Shown here: piece after piece, positions 39,845 to 48,563 of the stretch
How the letters are laid out: every line of letters begins with the position of its first letter
Numbering within the stretch: the first letter of the stretch is position 1
NCBI GenBank assembly: GCA_902725215.1
Contig: CACUVI010000003.1
Span: 1,851-50,413 of the forward strand
Direction of reading: 5' to 3'
DNA length: 48,563 bases
Source: Rhodospirillaceae bacterium LM-1
Lineage (GTDB): Bacteria; Pseudomonadota; Alphaproteobacteria; Rhodospirillales; WMHbin7
Program-made: the position numbers and the translations under genes
Notes under the pieces: model-generated
Told to the model about the DNA's origin: nothing
The model's database searches: none
Seen by the model: only the letters and a program-made list of their open reading frames with translations

Positions 39845-41588
39845 ACAGGTTGATGTTGGGCAGCGGATTGAAATCGGCCAGATTGGCCGAGGGCTTGCCG
39901 AACAGGAAGCCCTGCACGTAATCGCAGCGGCAGTCGCGCACGAAGGACAGGGTTTCGGGCGTGTCAATCATCTCGGCGATGGTTTCCACGCCCAGGCGCG
40001 TGCACAGCTCGGTCAAGGCGGACAGGAAGGCGCGCCCCTTGGGGGCCTTCTGCGCATTCTTGACCGCCGAACCGTCGATCTTCACCACATCGACTTCCAG
40101 CGCCGATAGATATTGGAAGCTGGCGGCACCCGCGCCAAAATCGTCCAGGCAGACATGATGGCCCTTCTTGCGCAGGGCCTGGATGAAGGAATTGGCGGCT
40201 TCAAGGTCGCTCATGCGCGAGCTTTCGGTAATCTCGAACATCAGCTTGCCCTGGGTCCAGGGATTTTCCTTGATCAACGCGTGCAGCGCCTCGACATATT
40301 GCGGCACGCCAATCGAGAAGCCAGAAATATTCACGGCAACCCGGTACTTGTTGTTGTTGCGCGGCATCTTCGACAGCCAGTCCACCACCTTTTTGGCCAT
40401 CGCCAAATCGAAATCGTGGATCAGGCCGGTTTCCTCGGCAAAGGTGATGTAGCGGTAGGGCGATTCGCCGGGAACCGCGGTATTGAATCGGCACAGGGCT
40501 TCATAGTGGTGCACGTCGCCGTTCTTGATATCGATGATCGGCTGAAGCGCCACGAAGAACTTGCCTTCCGCCACCACCCGTTTAAAGCCGTTCACTTCCG
40601 AAACGCCCTTGGCGACCAGCGTTTTGATGTTGGTCGATAGATCGGCCAGATTGAAGCCTTTGCCCGCCTCGCGCTGGAAGTTGTTCATGGCATAGAGCAG
40701 TCCCTTGGCCATGTCCTCCTGCGTTAGGGTCTCGGCGCCTTCCATATTTAGGCTGGCGGTATCGATCTTCACACCCTCGCCCTTGGGATCGGCCGACTTG
40801 GCCAATTCCTGGATCTGGGCCGTCAATTGGGCCATGTCCAGCGAGTTCTGATGGACCAGCGAGAATTGGTTGTCGCCGATCTGGGTGGCCGCGTCTCCGT
40901 CCACCGCGTTGGCGCGCAAGGTCTCGCCGACCCTGGCCAGCAGATTGTCGGCCACCGCCCCGGGCAGGCGGCCCTTCAGATCGCCGAACCCTTCCAAGGA
41001 CAGGATCGACACTTCGGCCTTTTGGCCCATCTCGGCCAATTGCTTGATGCGCTGACTGGCGGTTTCCGAGAAGGCCTCGTGATTGACCAGCCCGGTTTTC
41101 TCGTTGCGCTCCACTCGGTCGGTGGCCGAACTCATGCTTCCCGAACGCATTCTCAACGCCACATAGAAAACGCCGTCCAGGCAATAGCCCGCCGCCATCA
41201 CCGGCAAAGGCAGGCCCTGCTTGCGCTTCAGCTTCAAGATGCTGGTGTCGAAGCGCCCGCGCTGCGAGACGCCGCGCAGGAATTGCTGCACATCGGGCAA
41301 TTCCTCAGGAATGAACAGCTCGGCGAAATTGCTTCCTACCAGCTCGGCGGCCTTCTTGCCGACGAAAGGTTCGGTGGCCCCGGTGGCGAAAACCAGCTTG
41401 CCCGCCTCGTCCATTTCGAACAGAAGATCGGCCCAGCAAAAAGACATCGCCAGATAGCGATCCCGCTCGGGTCTTGAGCCGTTCGCAACGGTCTGGGAAA
41501 CCTGCTTCGCAGCCGGCTTGGCGACGGCTGGAGGTTTTGGCGCAGGGGCCGATTTTGCCGGAGAAGGGGGCGTTAACGATGCATTCAT
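39825..41588 (-). CDS. PAS / degenerate GGDEF / EAL-domain protein
   Basis: The protein has 587 residues. A Pro/Ala-rich N-terminus (1-40) leads to a PAS domain (about 48-150), a GGDEF-like domain with IGDNQF in the loop (about 160-310; not an active cyclase), and an EAL domain (about 335-580) with HYEALCRF, VNISG, FEITES, LDDFGAG and KIDGSAV. The usual AEGVE reads AEMID: the first Glu is kept but the second is changed, so phosphodiesterase activity is uncertain. No signal or transmembrane segment. It lies tail-to-tail with the PilZ gene. Confidence 0.88.
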   Translation of the reverse strand: MNASLTPPSPAKSAPAPKPPAVAKPAAKQVSQTVANGSRPERDRYLAMSFCWADLLFEMDEAGKLVFATGATEPFVGKKAAELVGSNFAELFIPEELPDVQQFLRGVSQRGRFDTSILKLKRKQGLPLPVMAAGYCLDGVFYVALRMRSGSMSSATDRVERNEKTGLVNHEAFSETASQRIKQLAEMGQKAEVSILSLEGFGDLKGRLPGAVADNLLARVGETLRANAVDGDAATQIGDNQFSLVHQNSLDMAQLTAQIQELAKSADPKGEGVKIDTASLNMEGAETLTQEDMAKGLLYAMNNFQREAGKGFNLADLSTNIKTLVAKGVSEVNGFKRVVAEGKFFVALQPIIDIKNGDVHHYEALCRFNTAVPGESPYRYITFAEETGLIHDFDLAMAKKVVDWLSKMPRNNNKYRVAVNISGFSIGVPQYVEALHALIKENPWTQGKLMFEITESSRMSDLEAANSFIQALRKKGHHVCLDDFGAGAASFQYLSALEVDVVKIDGSAVKNAQKAPKGRAFLSALTELCTRLGVETIAEMIDTPETLSFVRDCRCDYVQGFLFGKPSANLADFNPLPNINLFKRRPG

Positions 41589-41668
41589 CTCGGCACCATA
41601 AAAGCCCTAGATTCTTTCCGGAATCAAGCCATGAATTCGTATTATATCGTACTATAACTTGTCGAATG

Positions 41669-43726
41669 TCATCGCATCGAAGCTTCAATATTTCCGCCGT
41701 CCACGGTCACCACGCAGGCCGTGGTTTTACCGGCCTTGGCAAGATCGACGAAGGCTTGCGCCACATCCTGGCCGTCAACCTCGCGTCCCAGCAGATTTCC
41801 AGCCATGTAATCAGCCACCGAAAGGCCCCTGGCCTTGGCGCGCGACGCGATCATGGCGTCGGTCAGCAGGCCCGAACGAATGCGGTCGGCATTGACGGCA
41901 TTGGCGCGAATGCCTTCGCGCCCATGATCCAGGGCATATTGCTTCATCAAGAACAGGGTGGCGGCCTTGGGCAGGCCATAGGGGCCGAAATCCTTGCCGG
42001 GGTTCACCGCTTGTTTCGAAGTATTAAATAGCAAGCACCCGCCCGTGCCCTGGGCGCGAAACAAGGCGACGGCGGCCTGCGAAACGCGCTGATGGCCCCA
42101 GAAGTTCAGATCGAAGCTGCGGCGGAGTACCGCTTCGTCCACCGTTCCGATCCGCCCCTGCCAGGCGGCGCCTGCGTTCGAGACCAGAATGTCCAGGCCG
42201 CCATAGATTTCGGCGATCCGATCGAAGGCCGCCTTGACGGATAAGGGATTGGTGACGTCGCATGCCAGAGCCAAGCCCTTGACCTCACGAGCGATGTCCT
42301 GGGCGGCCTGCAAATTGAGGTCCAGCACCACCACCTCGGCGCCCTCGCGGGCAAAGGCCTTGGCCACCGCCGCCCCGATGCCCGAACCGCCGCCCGTCAC
42401 AGCCACCACTTGGCGGGCCAACGCTTTCTCGGCCCCCTTGCCCAGCTTGGCTTGTTCCAGCGACCAATATTCCATGTCGAACAGCTTGGCCTTGGGGATG
42501 CTTTCGAATCGGCCCAAAGCGGTGGCGTCGGTCACCACCGACACGGTGGTTTCGGCCAGATCGGCGGCGATCCTGGCGTCTTTCTTACTGGCCCCCAAGC
42601 CGAACAGTCCAAGCCCCGGCACCAGAATCACCCGCGGCATCGGGTCCAGCATTTTCTTCTTTGGCAGGGCCTTGGCATTGTGCTTCTCGAAATAGGCGCG
42701 ATAGGTCGCGACATAGCGCGCCAGCGCCTGATCGACCTGGATCTCGAATTCGTTCAGCTTGCCCGTTTCCGGGGCGGGAACCACCAGCGGCCAGCCCTTG
42801 ATGCGAATGACATGATCGGGGGTCACCGTTCCGACCGATGAAATGCGCGCCACGTCGCGACCATTCACATAAGCCAGAATTTCTGGGCTGGTGCGGAAAT
42901 CCATCACCAAGCGCTTGAAGGCGCCGTTGCCCAGATCAAGCGCCATGCGACCGCGCAGAATGGGAGCAACTTCCGCCAGGGAGGCGATTTTCTTTGGTTG
43001 GCGGGCGGGCATGAAAACGCGCGCCCGGCTCTTTCTGGCCCGAGCCAGATAACGCTCGGCCATCGACACAAAACGGATATGACGCTCATAGGCTTGCCTA
43101 GCCGTGTCGCCGAAGGTGAATAGCCCATGCTTCAACAGCACCAAGCCTTGCACCTTGGGATTGGCCAGAAACGTCTGCCGAGCCTTCTTGGCCAGCGAGA
43201 AGCCCGGCATGATGTAGGGCACCATCGCCAGACGTTGGCCAAACACGGCCTTCGCATGGTCTTCGCCATTGGGCTGATCGGTCAGCGACAAAATGGCGTT
43301 GGCATGGCTGTGGTCGATGTATTTGTGGGGCAGAAAAGCGTGCAGCAGCGTTTCCACCGACGGATTGGGCGAGGACGCATCCAGCAGATTGATGCGTTGG
43401 AAATTGACCATGTCCTCGTCGGACAGCTCCTTCAGCGCCGACAATTTCTGAAGCGGCTGCAAGCGGACGGCGGGCAGGCCCGCCGGTTCGATGTCGCCCA
43501 TGTCCCAGCCGGATCCCTTGACGCACAAAACATCTACGGCTTCCCCCCCCCTGGGGGCCATGCGGGTCTTGACCGACGTATTGCCGCCGCCATGCAAGAC
43601 CAGCCTGGGTTCTTGGCCCAATAGCCTCGTCGTATAGACGCGCAGCGCCAAATCCTCGCCCACGCCCTGGGCGGCGTAACGCTTGATCGCTTCCTTGGCC
43701 GTCTTGTCAGACCACTGGCTTTTCAT
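41669..43726 (-). CDS. Bifunctional class II aldolase / short-chain dehydrogenase
   Basis: The protein has 685 residues, starting MKSQWSDKTAKEAIKRY after an AGAGG ribosome site; an upstream in-frame start is rejected. The N-terminal class II aldolase/adducin domain (to about 400) has HGGGNTSVK and the zinc ligands in YIDHSHANAIL. The C-terminal SDR (about 430-685) has TGGGSGIGAAVA, a DLN acidic residue after strand 2 (NAD preference), VSNAGAAWQG and YGLPKAA (Tyr-x3-Lys). The fusion resembles RhaD/RhaS-type sugar catabolic enzymes (rhamnulose and related sugars); the exact substrate is not known. It is monocistronic and divergent from phaA. Confidence 0.9.
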   Translation of the reverse strand: MKSQWSDKTAKEAIKRYAAQGVGEDLALRVYTTRLLGQEPRLVLHGGGNTSVKTRMAPRGGEAVDVLCVKGSGWDMGDIEPAGLPAVRLQPLQKLSALKELSDEDMVNFQRINLLDASSPNPSVETLLHAFLPHKYIDHSHANAILSLTDQPNGEDHAKAVFGQRLAMVPYIMPGFSLAKKARQTFLANPKVQGLVLLKHGLFTFGDTARQAYERHIRFVSMAERYLARARKSRARVFMPARQPKKIASLAEVAPILRGRMALDLGNGAFKRLVMDFRTSPEILAYVNGRDVARISSVGTVTPDHVIRIKGWPLVVPAPETGKLNEFEIQVDQALARYVATYRAYFEKHNAKALPKKKMLDPMPRVILVPGLGLFGLGASKKDARIAADLAETTVSVVTDATALGRFESIPKAKLFDMEYWSLEQAKLGKGAEKALARQVVAVTGGGSGIGAAVAKAFAREGAEVVVLDLNLQAAQDIAREVKGLALACDVTNPLSVKAAFDRIAEIYGGLDILVSNAGAAWQGRIGTVDEAVLRRSFDLNFWGHQRVSQAAVALFRAQGTGGCLLFNTSKQAVNPGKDFGPYGLPKAATLFLMKQYALDHGREGIRANAVNADRIRSGLLTDAMIASRAKARGLSVADYMAGNLLGREVDGQDVAQAFVDLAKAGKTTACVVTVDGGNIEASMR

Positions 43727-43878
43727 TCCAACCTCTTCACAATGTGCTATATGTCGAAGGTTGAATGAAGCACCCACCGGCTTGCCGGGCAAGCGGTTTC
43801 TGACAAATTGCGGTTGACGCGGCCCGTTCAACCGCCAAACTAAGATCCATCCGCCCTTTTCCTTCTGGAGACAGTTCC

Positions 43879-45054
43879 ATGACCGATATCGTGATTGCCA
43901 GCGCCTGCCGGACCCCCGTCGGCGCTTTCTCGGGTTCCTTGTCCGGCTATCAGGCCGCAGGCTTGGGCGAAATCGCGATTCGCGAAGCGCTGGCCAGGGC
44001 CAAAGTCGCCGCCGCCGATGTCGATGAGGTGTTGTTGGGCCAGATCCTGACGGCGGGCAACGGCATGAACCCGGCGCGCCAAGCGGCCTTGAATGCCGGA
44101 CTGTCGGAAGGATCGTCGGCCATGACGATCAATCAGGTTTGCGGCTCGGGTCTTCGCGCCGTGGCGCTGGGCATGCAGTCGCTGCTGGCGGGCGATTCCA
44201 CCATCGTGGTGGCGGGCGGCCAGGAAAGCATGAGCAATTCGCAGCATGCCGGATATTTGCGCGGCGGCGTCAAAATGGGTCCGATGAGCTTCGTCGACAC
44301 CATGATCGTCGACGGCCTGACCGACGTTTTCAACAATTACCATATGGGCATCACCGCCGAAAACGTGGCCCGCGAATTCCAGATCAGCCGCCTCATGCAA
44401 GACGAATTCGCGCTGGCCAGCCAGAACAAGGCCGAGGCCGCCATCAAGTCGGGACGCTTCAAGGACGAGATCGTGCCGGTGAAAATCACCGTCAAGAAGG
44501 AAGAGAAGCTGTTCGACACCGACGAATTCGTGCGCATGGGCGCAACGCTGGAAGGCCTCCAGAAGCTGAAGCCCGCCTTTGCGAAGGACGGCACGGTAAC
44601 GGCTGGCAATGCTTCGGGCATCAATGACGGCGCTGCCGTCTGCGTTCTGATGAAGGCAGCCGAAGCCGCCAAGCGCGGCATCAAGCCCCTGGCCCGCATC
44701 GCCAGTTGGGCCACGGCGGGCGTGGACCCCAAGGTGATGGGCACGGGTCCGATTCCCGCCTCGCAAAAAGCGCTGTCGAAGGCGGGCTGGAAGCACGAAG
44801 ACCTTGACCTGATCGAAGCCAACGAAGCCTTCGCGGCGCAAGCCATCGCCGTCAATATGGGCATGGGTTGGGATACATCGAAGGTGAACGTGAATGGCGG
44901 CGCCATCGCCATCGGCCACCCCATAGGCGCATCGGGCTGTCGCGTGCTGGTGTCCCTGATCCACGAACTGGCCAAGCGCGGCGGAAAAAAGGGCTTGGCC
45001 ACCTTGTGCATCGGCGGCGGCATGGGCATCGCGCTTTGCATCGAACGCAACTAA
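43879..45054 (+). CDS. phaA: Acetyl-CoA C-acetyltransferase (beta-ketothiolase)
   Basis: The protein has 391 residues, with start and GGAGA ribosome site matching the family. The nucleophile Cys is in NQVCGSGLRAV (near 88), the His in NGGAIAIGHPIGASGCR (near 347), and the second Cys in LCIGGGMGIAL (near 377). It condenses two acetyl-CoA to acetoacetyl-CoA. The following gene encodes the acetoacetyl-CoA reductase, so the pair supplies 3-hydroxybutyryl-CoA for polyhydroxybutyrate. No synthase (phaC) is in the window. Confidence 0.95.
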   Translation: MTDIVIASACRTPVGAFSGSLSGYQAAGLGEIAIREALARAKVAAADVDEVLLGQILTAGNGMNPARQAALNAGLSEGSSAMTINQVCGSGLRAVALGMQSLLAGDSTIVVAGGQESMSNSQHAGYLRGGVKMGPMSFVDTMIVDGLTDVFNNYHMGITAENVAREFQISRLMQDEFALASQNKAEAAIKSGRFKDEIVPVKITVKKEEKLFDTDEFVRMGATLEGLQKLKPAFAKDGTVTAGNASGINDGAAVCVLMKAAEAAKRGIKPLARIASWATAGVDPKVMGTGPIPASQKALSKAGWKHEDLDLIEANEAFAAQAIAVNMGMGWDTSKVNVNGGAIAIGHPIGASGCRVLVSLIHELAKRGGKKGLATLCIGGGMGIALCIERN

Positions 45055-45097
45055 GCATTCAACGATAATTAAAACATGAGTTAAGGAGAGACGCATC

Positions 45098-45823
45098 ATG
45101 ACTGGACGCATCGCATTGGTTACCGGAGGCACGCGCGGCATCGGGCGCGCCATCGCTGAAATGCTCAAGGAAAAGGGCTATCGGGTGGTCGCCAATTTCC
45201 ACGGCAATTCCGAGGCCGCGCAAAAGTTCACCGAAGAAACCGGCATTCCGCATTACCGCTTCAACGTCGCCGATTACGGCGAATGCAAGGCGGGCATCGA
45301 CAAGATCGTACACGAGCTCGGCCCAATCGAGATTCTGGTGAACAATGCGGGCATCACCAAGGACGGCACGTTACACAAGATGGATTACGACAGTTGGGAG
45401 GACGTGATTCACACCAACCTGACCAGTTGTTTCAATCTGTGCCGTCTGGTCATCGATTCGATGCGCGACCGCGGCTTTGGGCGCATCGTCAATATCGGCT
45501 CGATCAACGGCCAAGCCGGGCAGTACGGCCAGGTGAACTATGCCGCCGCCAAGTCGGGCATTCACGGCTTCACCAAGGCGCTGGCCCAGGAAGGGGCGGC
45601 CAAGGGCATCACGGTCAACGCCATAGCGCCCGGCTATGTCGATACCGACATGGTGCGCTCGGTGCCGCATCACGTGCTGGAAAAGATCATCGCCAAGATT
45701 CCCACCGGCCGCTTGGGACGCGCCGACGACATCGCCAGGGGCGTTCTGTTCCTGGTTGCCGACGATGCCGATTTCATCACCGGCTCGACCCTGTCCATCA
45801 ATGGCGGCCAGCATATGTATTGA
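45098..45823 (+). CDS. phaB: Acetoacetyl-CoA reductase
   Basis: The protein has 241 residues with an AAGGAGAG ribosome site. It is an SDR with TGGTRGIGRAIA, NNAGITKDGT, NIGSINGQAGQYGQVNYAAAKSG (Ser, Tyr-x3-Lys catalytic set) and a C-terminal TGSTLSINGGQHMY, the typical PhaB end. It reduces acetoacetyl-CoA with NADPH to (R)-3-hydroxybutyryl-CoA. It is 43 nt downstream of phaA in one operon. Confidence 0.96.
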   Translation: MTGRIALVTGGTRGIGRAIAEMLKEKGYRVVANFHGNSEAAQKFTEETGIPHYRFNVADYGECKAGIDKIVHELGPIEILVNNAGITKDGTLHKMDYDSWEDVIHTNLTSCFNLCRLVIDSMRDRGFGRIVNIGSINGQAGQYGQVNYAAAKSGIHGFTKALAQEGAAKGITVNAIAPGYVDTDMVRSVPHHVLEKIIAKIPTGRLGRADDIARGVLFLVADDADFITGSTLSINGGQHMY

Positions 45824-45832
45824 ACCAAACCA

Positions 45833-45930
45833 CCCCTCTCCCCTCGGGGGAGAGGGGAAATTGCCGACCCACCGCCCTCACCCGGACGCTTCGCGTCCAC
45901 CCTCTCCCTGAGGGAGAGGGGCGTCATTTT
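45833..45930 (+). terminator. Compound palindromic repeat, probable phaB terminator
   Basis: Three hairpins are stacked: CCCCTCTCCCC/GGGGAGAGGGG (45833-45857, 11-bp arms), GGACGC-TTC-GCGTCC (about 45884-45898) and CCTCTCCC-TGA-GGGAGAGG (45901-45919), the last followed by a T-run (TCATTTTTGG). The outer elements CCTCTCCC and GGGAGAGG recur, as in the dispersed ccctctccc/gggagaggg intergenic palindromes of many proteobacteria. Confidence 0.75.
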
Positions 45931-45941
45931 TGGTAGTGCGC

Positions 45942-46817
45942 ATGGCGGATGCTCCTAGAGAACGAACCCCCACCCTAACCGGCGCCATCGCCATTTTGCT
46001 TTGGGGCACGCTGGCCGTTTTGACGGCGGCCAGCGGACCGGTGCCGCCCTTTCAACTGACGGCGCTGACTTTCGGCATCGCTGGTCTGACTTCGGTGGCG
46101 GTTTGGCTGATCCGGGGCGATAATCCAATCAGGCATTTCCGCCAACCCAAGGAAGCCTGGCTGGTCGGCATCGGCGGCTTGTTCGGCTATCACGCCCTGT
46201 ATTTTCTGGCGCTGAAACTGGCCCCGCCGGTCGAGGCCAGTCTGGTCAATTATCTCTGGCCTTTGCTGATCGTTCTTTTTTCCGCCTTCCTGCCCGGCGA
46301 GCGCCTGCGTCCCCGCCATGTGCTGGGGGCGGGATTGGGTTTCCTGGGGGCGGCGCTGGCCGTGACCAAGGGCAGCTTTTCCGGTTTCGATCCCGCCCAC
46401 CTGCCCGGCCATCTGGCGGCCCTGGGCTGCGCCGTAGTCTGGGCCGCCTATTCGGTGCTGTCGCGCCGATTGAAAGCCGTGCCCACCGACGCCGTCGGCG
46501 CTTTTTGCGCCGCCACTTCCCTGCTGGCCCTGGTCTGCCATCTGGCTTTCGAGACCACCGTCTGGCCGCAGGGCCTTCAATGGCTGGCCGTGATCGCCTT
46601 GGGGCTGGGGCCGGTCGGCGTGGCCTTCTTCCTGTGGGACTGGGGCTGCAAGCACGGCAACATCCAGACCTTGGGCACGCTTGGCTATTTCACGCCGCCG
46701 ATCACCGTCGGCATGCTGATCGCCTTCGGCCTAGCCGAGCCATCCTTGTCGATTCTGGGGGCGCTGGTCCTGATTGTGGGCGGCGCTTGGATCGGGACGA
46801 GGGCAAGACGGGCATGA
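45942..46817 (+). CDS. DMT-superfamily (EamA) membrane transporter
   Basis: The protein has 291 residues and about ten transmembrane helices in two EamA repeats (LTGAIAILLWGTLAVLTAAS..., and HLAALGCAVVWAAYSVLSRRLK...). The second repeat ends with GTLGYFTPPITVGMLIAFGLAEPSLSILGALVLIVGG, the common EamA finish. The first in-frame start at 45930 is less likely; neither has a clear ribosome site. Substrate unknown (amino acids or metabolites are usual). It is 13 nt upstream of the asparagine synthetase gene. Confidence 0.9.
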   Translation: MADAPRERTPTLTGAIAILLWGTLAVLTAASGPVPPFQLTALTFGIAGLTSVAVWLIRGDNPIRHFRQPKEAWLVGIGGLFGYHALYFLALKLAPPVEASLVNYLWPLLIVLFSAFLPGERLRPRHVLGAGLGFLGAALAVTKGSFSGFDPAHLPGHLAALGCAVVWAAYSVLSRRLKAVPTDAVGAFCAATSLLALVCHLAFETTVWPQGLQWLAVIALGLGPVGVAFFLWDWGCKHGNIQTLGTLGYFTPPITVGMLIAFGLAEPSLSILGALVLIVGGAWIGTRARRA

Positions 46818-46830
46818 TATAAGGCTGACC

Positions 46831-48563
46831 ATGTGTGGCATCGCAGGCATTTTCAGCATCGATTCAAACGCTCCCCCGGTGGATGCGGACGAGCTTGCCC
46901 GTTTGCGCGACGCCATGGCGAAGCGCGGCCCCGATGGTCAGGGGCAATGGATTCATGCATCTGGAAAAATCGGGCTGGCGCATCGCCGCTTGGCCATCAT
47001 CGATCTCAATCCCACCGGCGCCCAGCCGATGCATTCGGCGGATGGCAAGCTGGCCGTCAGCTTCAACGGCGAAATCTATAACTACCGCGATCTGCGCGCC
47101 GAATTGACGGCTAAGGGCTGTGTCTTCAAATCGAACAGCGACACCGAAGTATTGCTGCATCTGTACGCCCAGGAAGGGCCCGCGATGCTGCGCCGCTTGA
47201 AGGGCATGTTCGCGCTGGCCCTGTGGGACGAAGCCAAGCAGGGCCTGTTCCTGGCCCGCGACGCTTTCGGCATCAAGCCCCTGTACATCGCCAGGAGCGC
47301 GCATCGCATCGCCTTCGCCTCGTCGGTCAAGGCGCTGCTGACATTGCCCTGGATTGAACGGACGCCGGAACCGGCGGGCCATGCCGGTTTCTTCCTGTGG
47401 GGCCATGTGCCCGAACCCTTTACGCTGTACCAGAACATCCGCGCCCTGCCCGCCGGTTCATCCCTGTGGATCGATGCCAGCGGTCATGCACAAGAATCGC
47501 GCTGGTTCGATCCGGCTGCCGAGATGGCGGCGGCGCAGAAGAGCAACATCTCCTTGCGAGAAGCGCTGTCGGAATCGGTGTCGCGCCATCTGGTGGCCGA
47601 TGTGCCAGTGGGATTGTTCCTGTCGGCGGGGCGCGATTCCGCCACCGTGGCGGCGCTGGCCTGCGAGATCGGAGAGGCGTCGCAAATCGACGCCCTCACC
47701 CTGGGATTCGCTGAGTTGGCGGGCACGCCCGCCGACGAAGTGCCGCTGGCTCAAAGGTTGGCCCGCCATCTGGGGGTGCGCCATGCCGTGCGCCACATTA
47801 CGCCGACCGAATTCCATGACTGGCGCGGCCAGATTCTCATGGACATGGACCAGCCCAGCATCGATGGCGTCAATAGCTGGCTGGTTGCCAAGGCGGCCCA
47901 TGATTTGGGGCTGAAGGTGGCGCTGTCGGGTGTGGGCGGCGACGAGATGTTCGCGGGCTACGATACATTCACCCAAGTTCCGGCCTTGGCGGAACGTTTG
48001 GCCTGGGCACAACAATGGCCCGGCTTTGGCCGCACCTTCCGCCAAGCGCTCGCACCCTGGCTAAGCGCCCTGACCTCGCCCAAGGCCGCAGGACTGTTGG
48101 AATATGGTGGCACATTGGCGGGCGCGTACTTGTTGAAGCGCGGCCTGTTCATGCCTTGGGAATTGCCGGGCTTGCTGGGCGAACAAATGGCCCGCGAAGG
48201 GCTGGAAAGCCTGGCGGTTCTGGCGCATCTCGAACGGATGATTTCCGGTCTGGGCAAAGACCGCGACCGCATGGCGGCCCTGGAAATCGGCAATTACATG
48301 AAGAACCAGTTGCTGCGCGACACCGACTGGGCGGGCATGGCGCATGGGCTGGAAATCAGAACGCCCTTGGTCGATGTGGCGCTGTTTCAGAATTTGCTGC
48401 CCTTCAGGGCTAACAAGGCCGACATGGCGCAAGCGCCCAAGCGCGCCCTGCCGCCCGAAATCCTGCACCGGCCCAAAACAGGTTTCAGCGTCCCGGTAGC
48501 AACCTGGATGGGCGAGAAGAATCTGCGCGGCTGGGCCAGGGCCGTGCATCGAGCGTTTGGTTA
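46831..48563 (+). CDS. asnB: Glutamine-hydrolysing asparagine synthetase, 3' end at or beyond window
   Basis: 577 codons are visible and the frame is open at the window end. The N-terminal amidotransferase has the nucleophile Cys2 (MCGIAGIFSID), RGPDGQG, HRRLAIIDL and NGEIYNY. The synthetase domain has the PP-loop as FLSAGRDSATVAA (SGGxDS is usual; Gly is Ala here), ALSGVGGDEMFAGY and LEIRTPLVD. It makes asparagine from aspartate, glutamine and ATP; similar proteins also serve in peptide or polysaccharide amidation. The two bases after the last codon are TA, so a stop could follow at once. Confidence 0.92.
   Translation, partial: MCGIAGIFSIDSNAPPVDADELARLRDAMAKRGPDGQGQWIHASGKIGLAHRRLAIIDLNPTGAQPMHSADGKLAVSFNGEIYNYRDLRAELTAKGCVFKSNSDTEVLLHLYAQEGPAMLRRLKGMFALALWDEAKQGLFLARDAFGIKPLYIARSAHRIAFASSVKALLTLPWIERTPEPAGHAGFFLWGHVPEPFTLYQNIRALPAGSSLWIDASGHAQESRWFDPAAEMAAAQKSNISLREALSESVSRHLVADVPVGLFLSAGRDSATVAALACEIGEASQIDALTLGFAELAGTPADEVPLAQRLARHLGVRHAVRHITPTEFHDWRGQILMDMDQPSIDGVNSWLVAKAAHDLGLKVALSGVGGDEMFAGYDTFTQVPALAERLAWAQQWPGFGRTFRQALAPWLSALTSPKAAGLLEYGGTLAGAYLLKRGLFMPWELPGLLGEQMAREGLESLAVLAHLERMISGLGKDRDRMAALEIGNYMKNQLLRDTDWAGMAHGLEIRTPLVDVALFQNLLPFRANKADMAQAPKRALPPEILHRPKTGFSVPVATWMGEKNLRGWARAVHRAFG

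Noticed and set aside
43727-43878. A TTGACG/TAAGAT sigma70 promoter for phaA
   Set aside because: The spacing is about 21 bp, too long for a convincing -35/-10 pair.
43840-45168. 442-codon minus-strand frame opposite phaA
   Set aside because: It is a shadow of a canonical thiolase gene with all catalytic motifs.
1-48563. CRISPR arrays, rRNA genes, replication origins
   Set aside because: No regularly spaced short repeats with unique spacers, no rRNA-like sequence and no DnaA-box cluster were noticed by reading; no search was run.

Overview
The window looks like an alphaproteobacterial chromosome, probably a Rhodospirillales/Magnetospirillum-like facultative denitrifier. This is inferred from a complete nos (nitrous oxide reductase) cluster, polyhydroxybutyrate genes phaA-phaB, many c-di-GMP proteins, multihaem cytochromes, Tat-exported molybdoenzymes and FNR/NNR-type promoter boxes. 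No rRNA, canonical tRNA or CRISPR array was found.

Region 1 (about 130-21060) starts with a degenerate tRNA-like repeat and an integrase remnant. A 17-gene minus-strand run (17400 down to 790) follows, almost all joined by ATGA-type overlaps. In transcription order it encodes: a four-cluster ferredoxin subunit, an NrfD membrane subunit, a Tat-exported molybdopterin catalytic subunit (B-C-A order, as in tetrathionate/polysulfide-type reductases), a TorD-type chaperone, a glycosyltransferase, a methylglyoxal-synthase-like protein, a polyferredoxin, a small cytochrome c, two Mrp/NBP35 Fe-S ATPases, an unknown protein, a Cys-less rhodanese, a pentahaem cytochrome, a PhnD-like binding protein, a histidine kinase, an NtrC-type sigma54 activator and an exported rhodanese. 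moaA diverges from it. Both divergent promoters look sigma54-dependent and share a perfect 16-bp dyad (GTTACC-N4-GGTAAC). A second copy of the dyad plus a sigma54 promoter lies after moaA, in front of a chemoreceptor gene broken by an IS30 remnant. The operon therefore appears to encode a respiratory enzyme together with its maturation factors, its electron carriers and its own sensor-activator circuit. The substrate is probably a sulfur oxyanion or polysulfide, but this is not proven. A decayed DUF1778/GNAT toxin-antitoxin pair closes the region.

Region 2 (about 21120-29220) is bracketed by second and third copies of the tRNA-like repeat, with an IS3 remnant at its left end. It carries a three-gene signalling set: REC-REC-GGDEF; a cytoplasmic solute-binding domain fused to PAS-GGDEF-EAL-BLUF (blue-light sensor); and a metallo-beta-lactamase/double cNMP-binding/hemerythrin protein. 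It looks like the cargo of an integrated element.

Region 3 (29343-38200) is nosRZDFYLX on the minus strand. A class II FNR/NNR-type promoter is preceded by three further similar dyads at roughly 43-bp intervals.

Region 4 (38238-48563) has an HPt-like protein with a receiver lacking its phospho-acceptor Asp, a PilZ protein tail-to-tail with a PAS/GGDEF-like/EAL protein, a bifunctional aldolase/dehydrogenase, phaA-phaB, a palindromic repeat/terminator, a DMT transporter and a glutamine-dependent asparagine synthetase cut by the window end.
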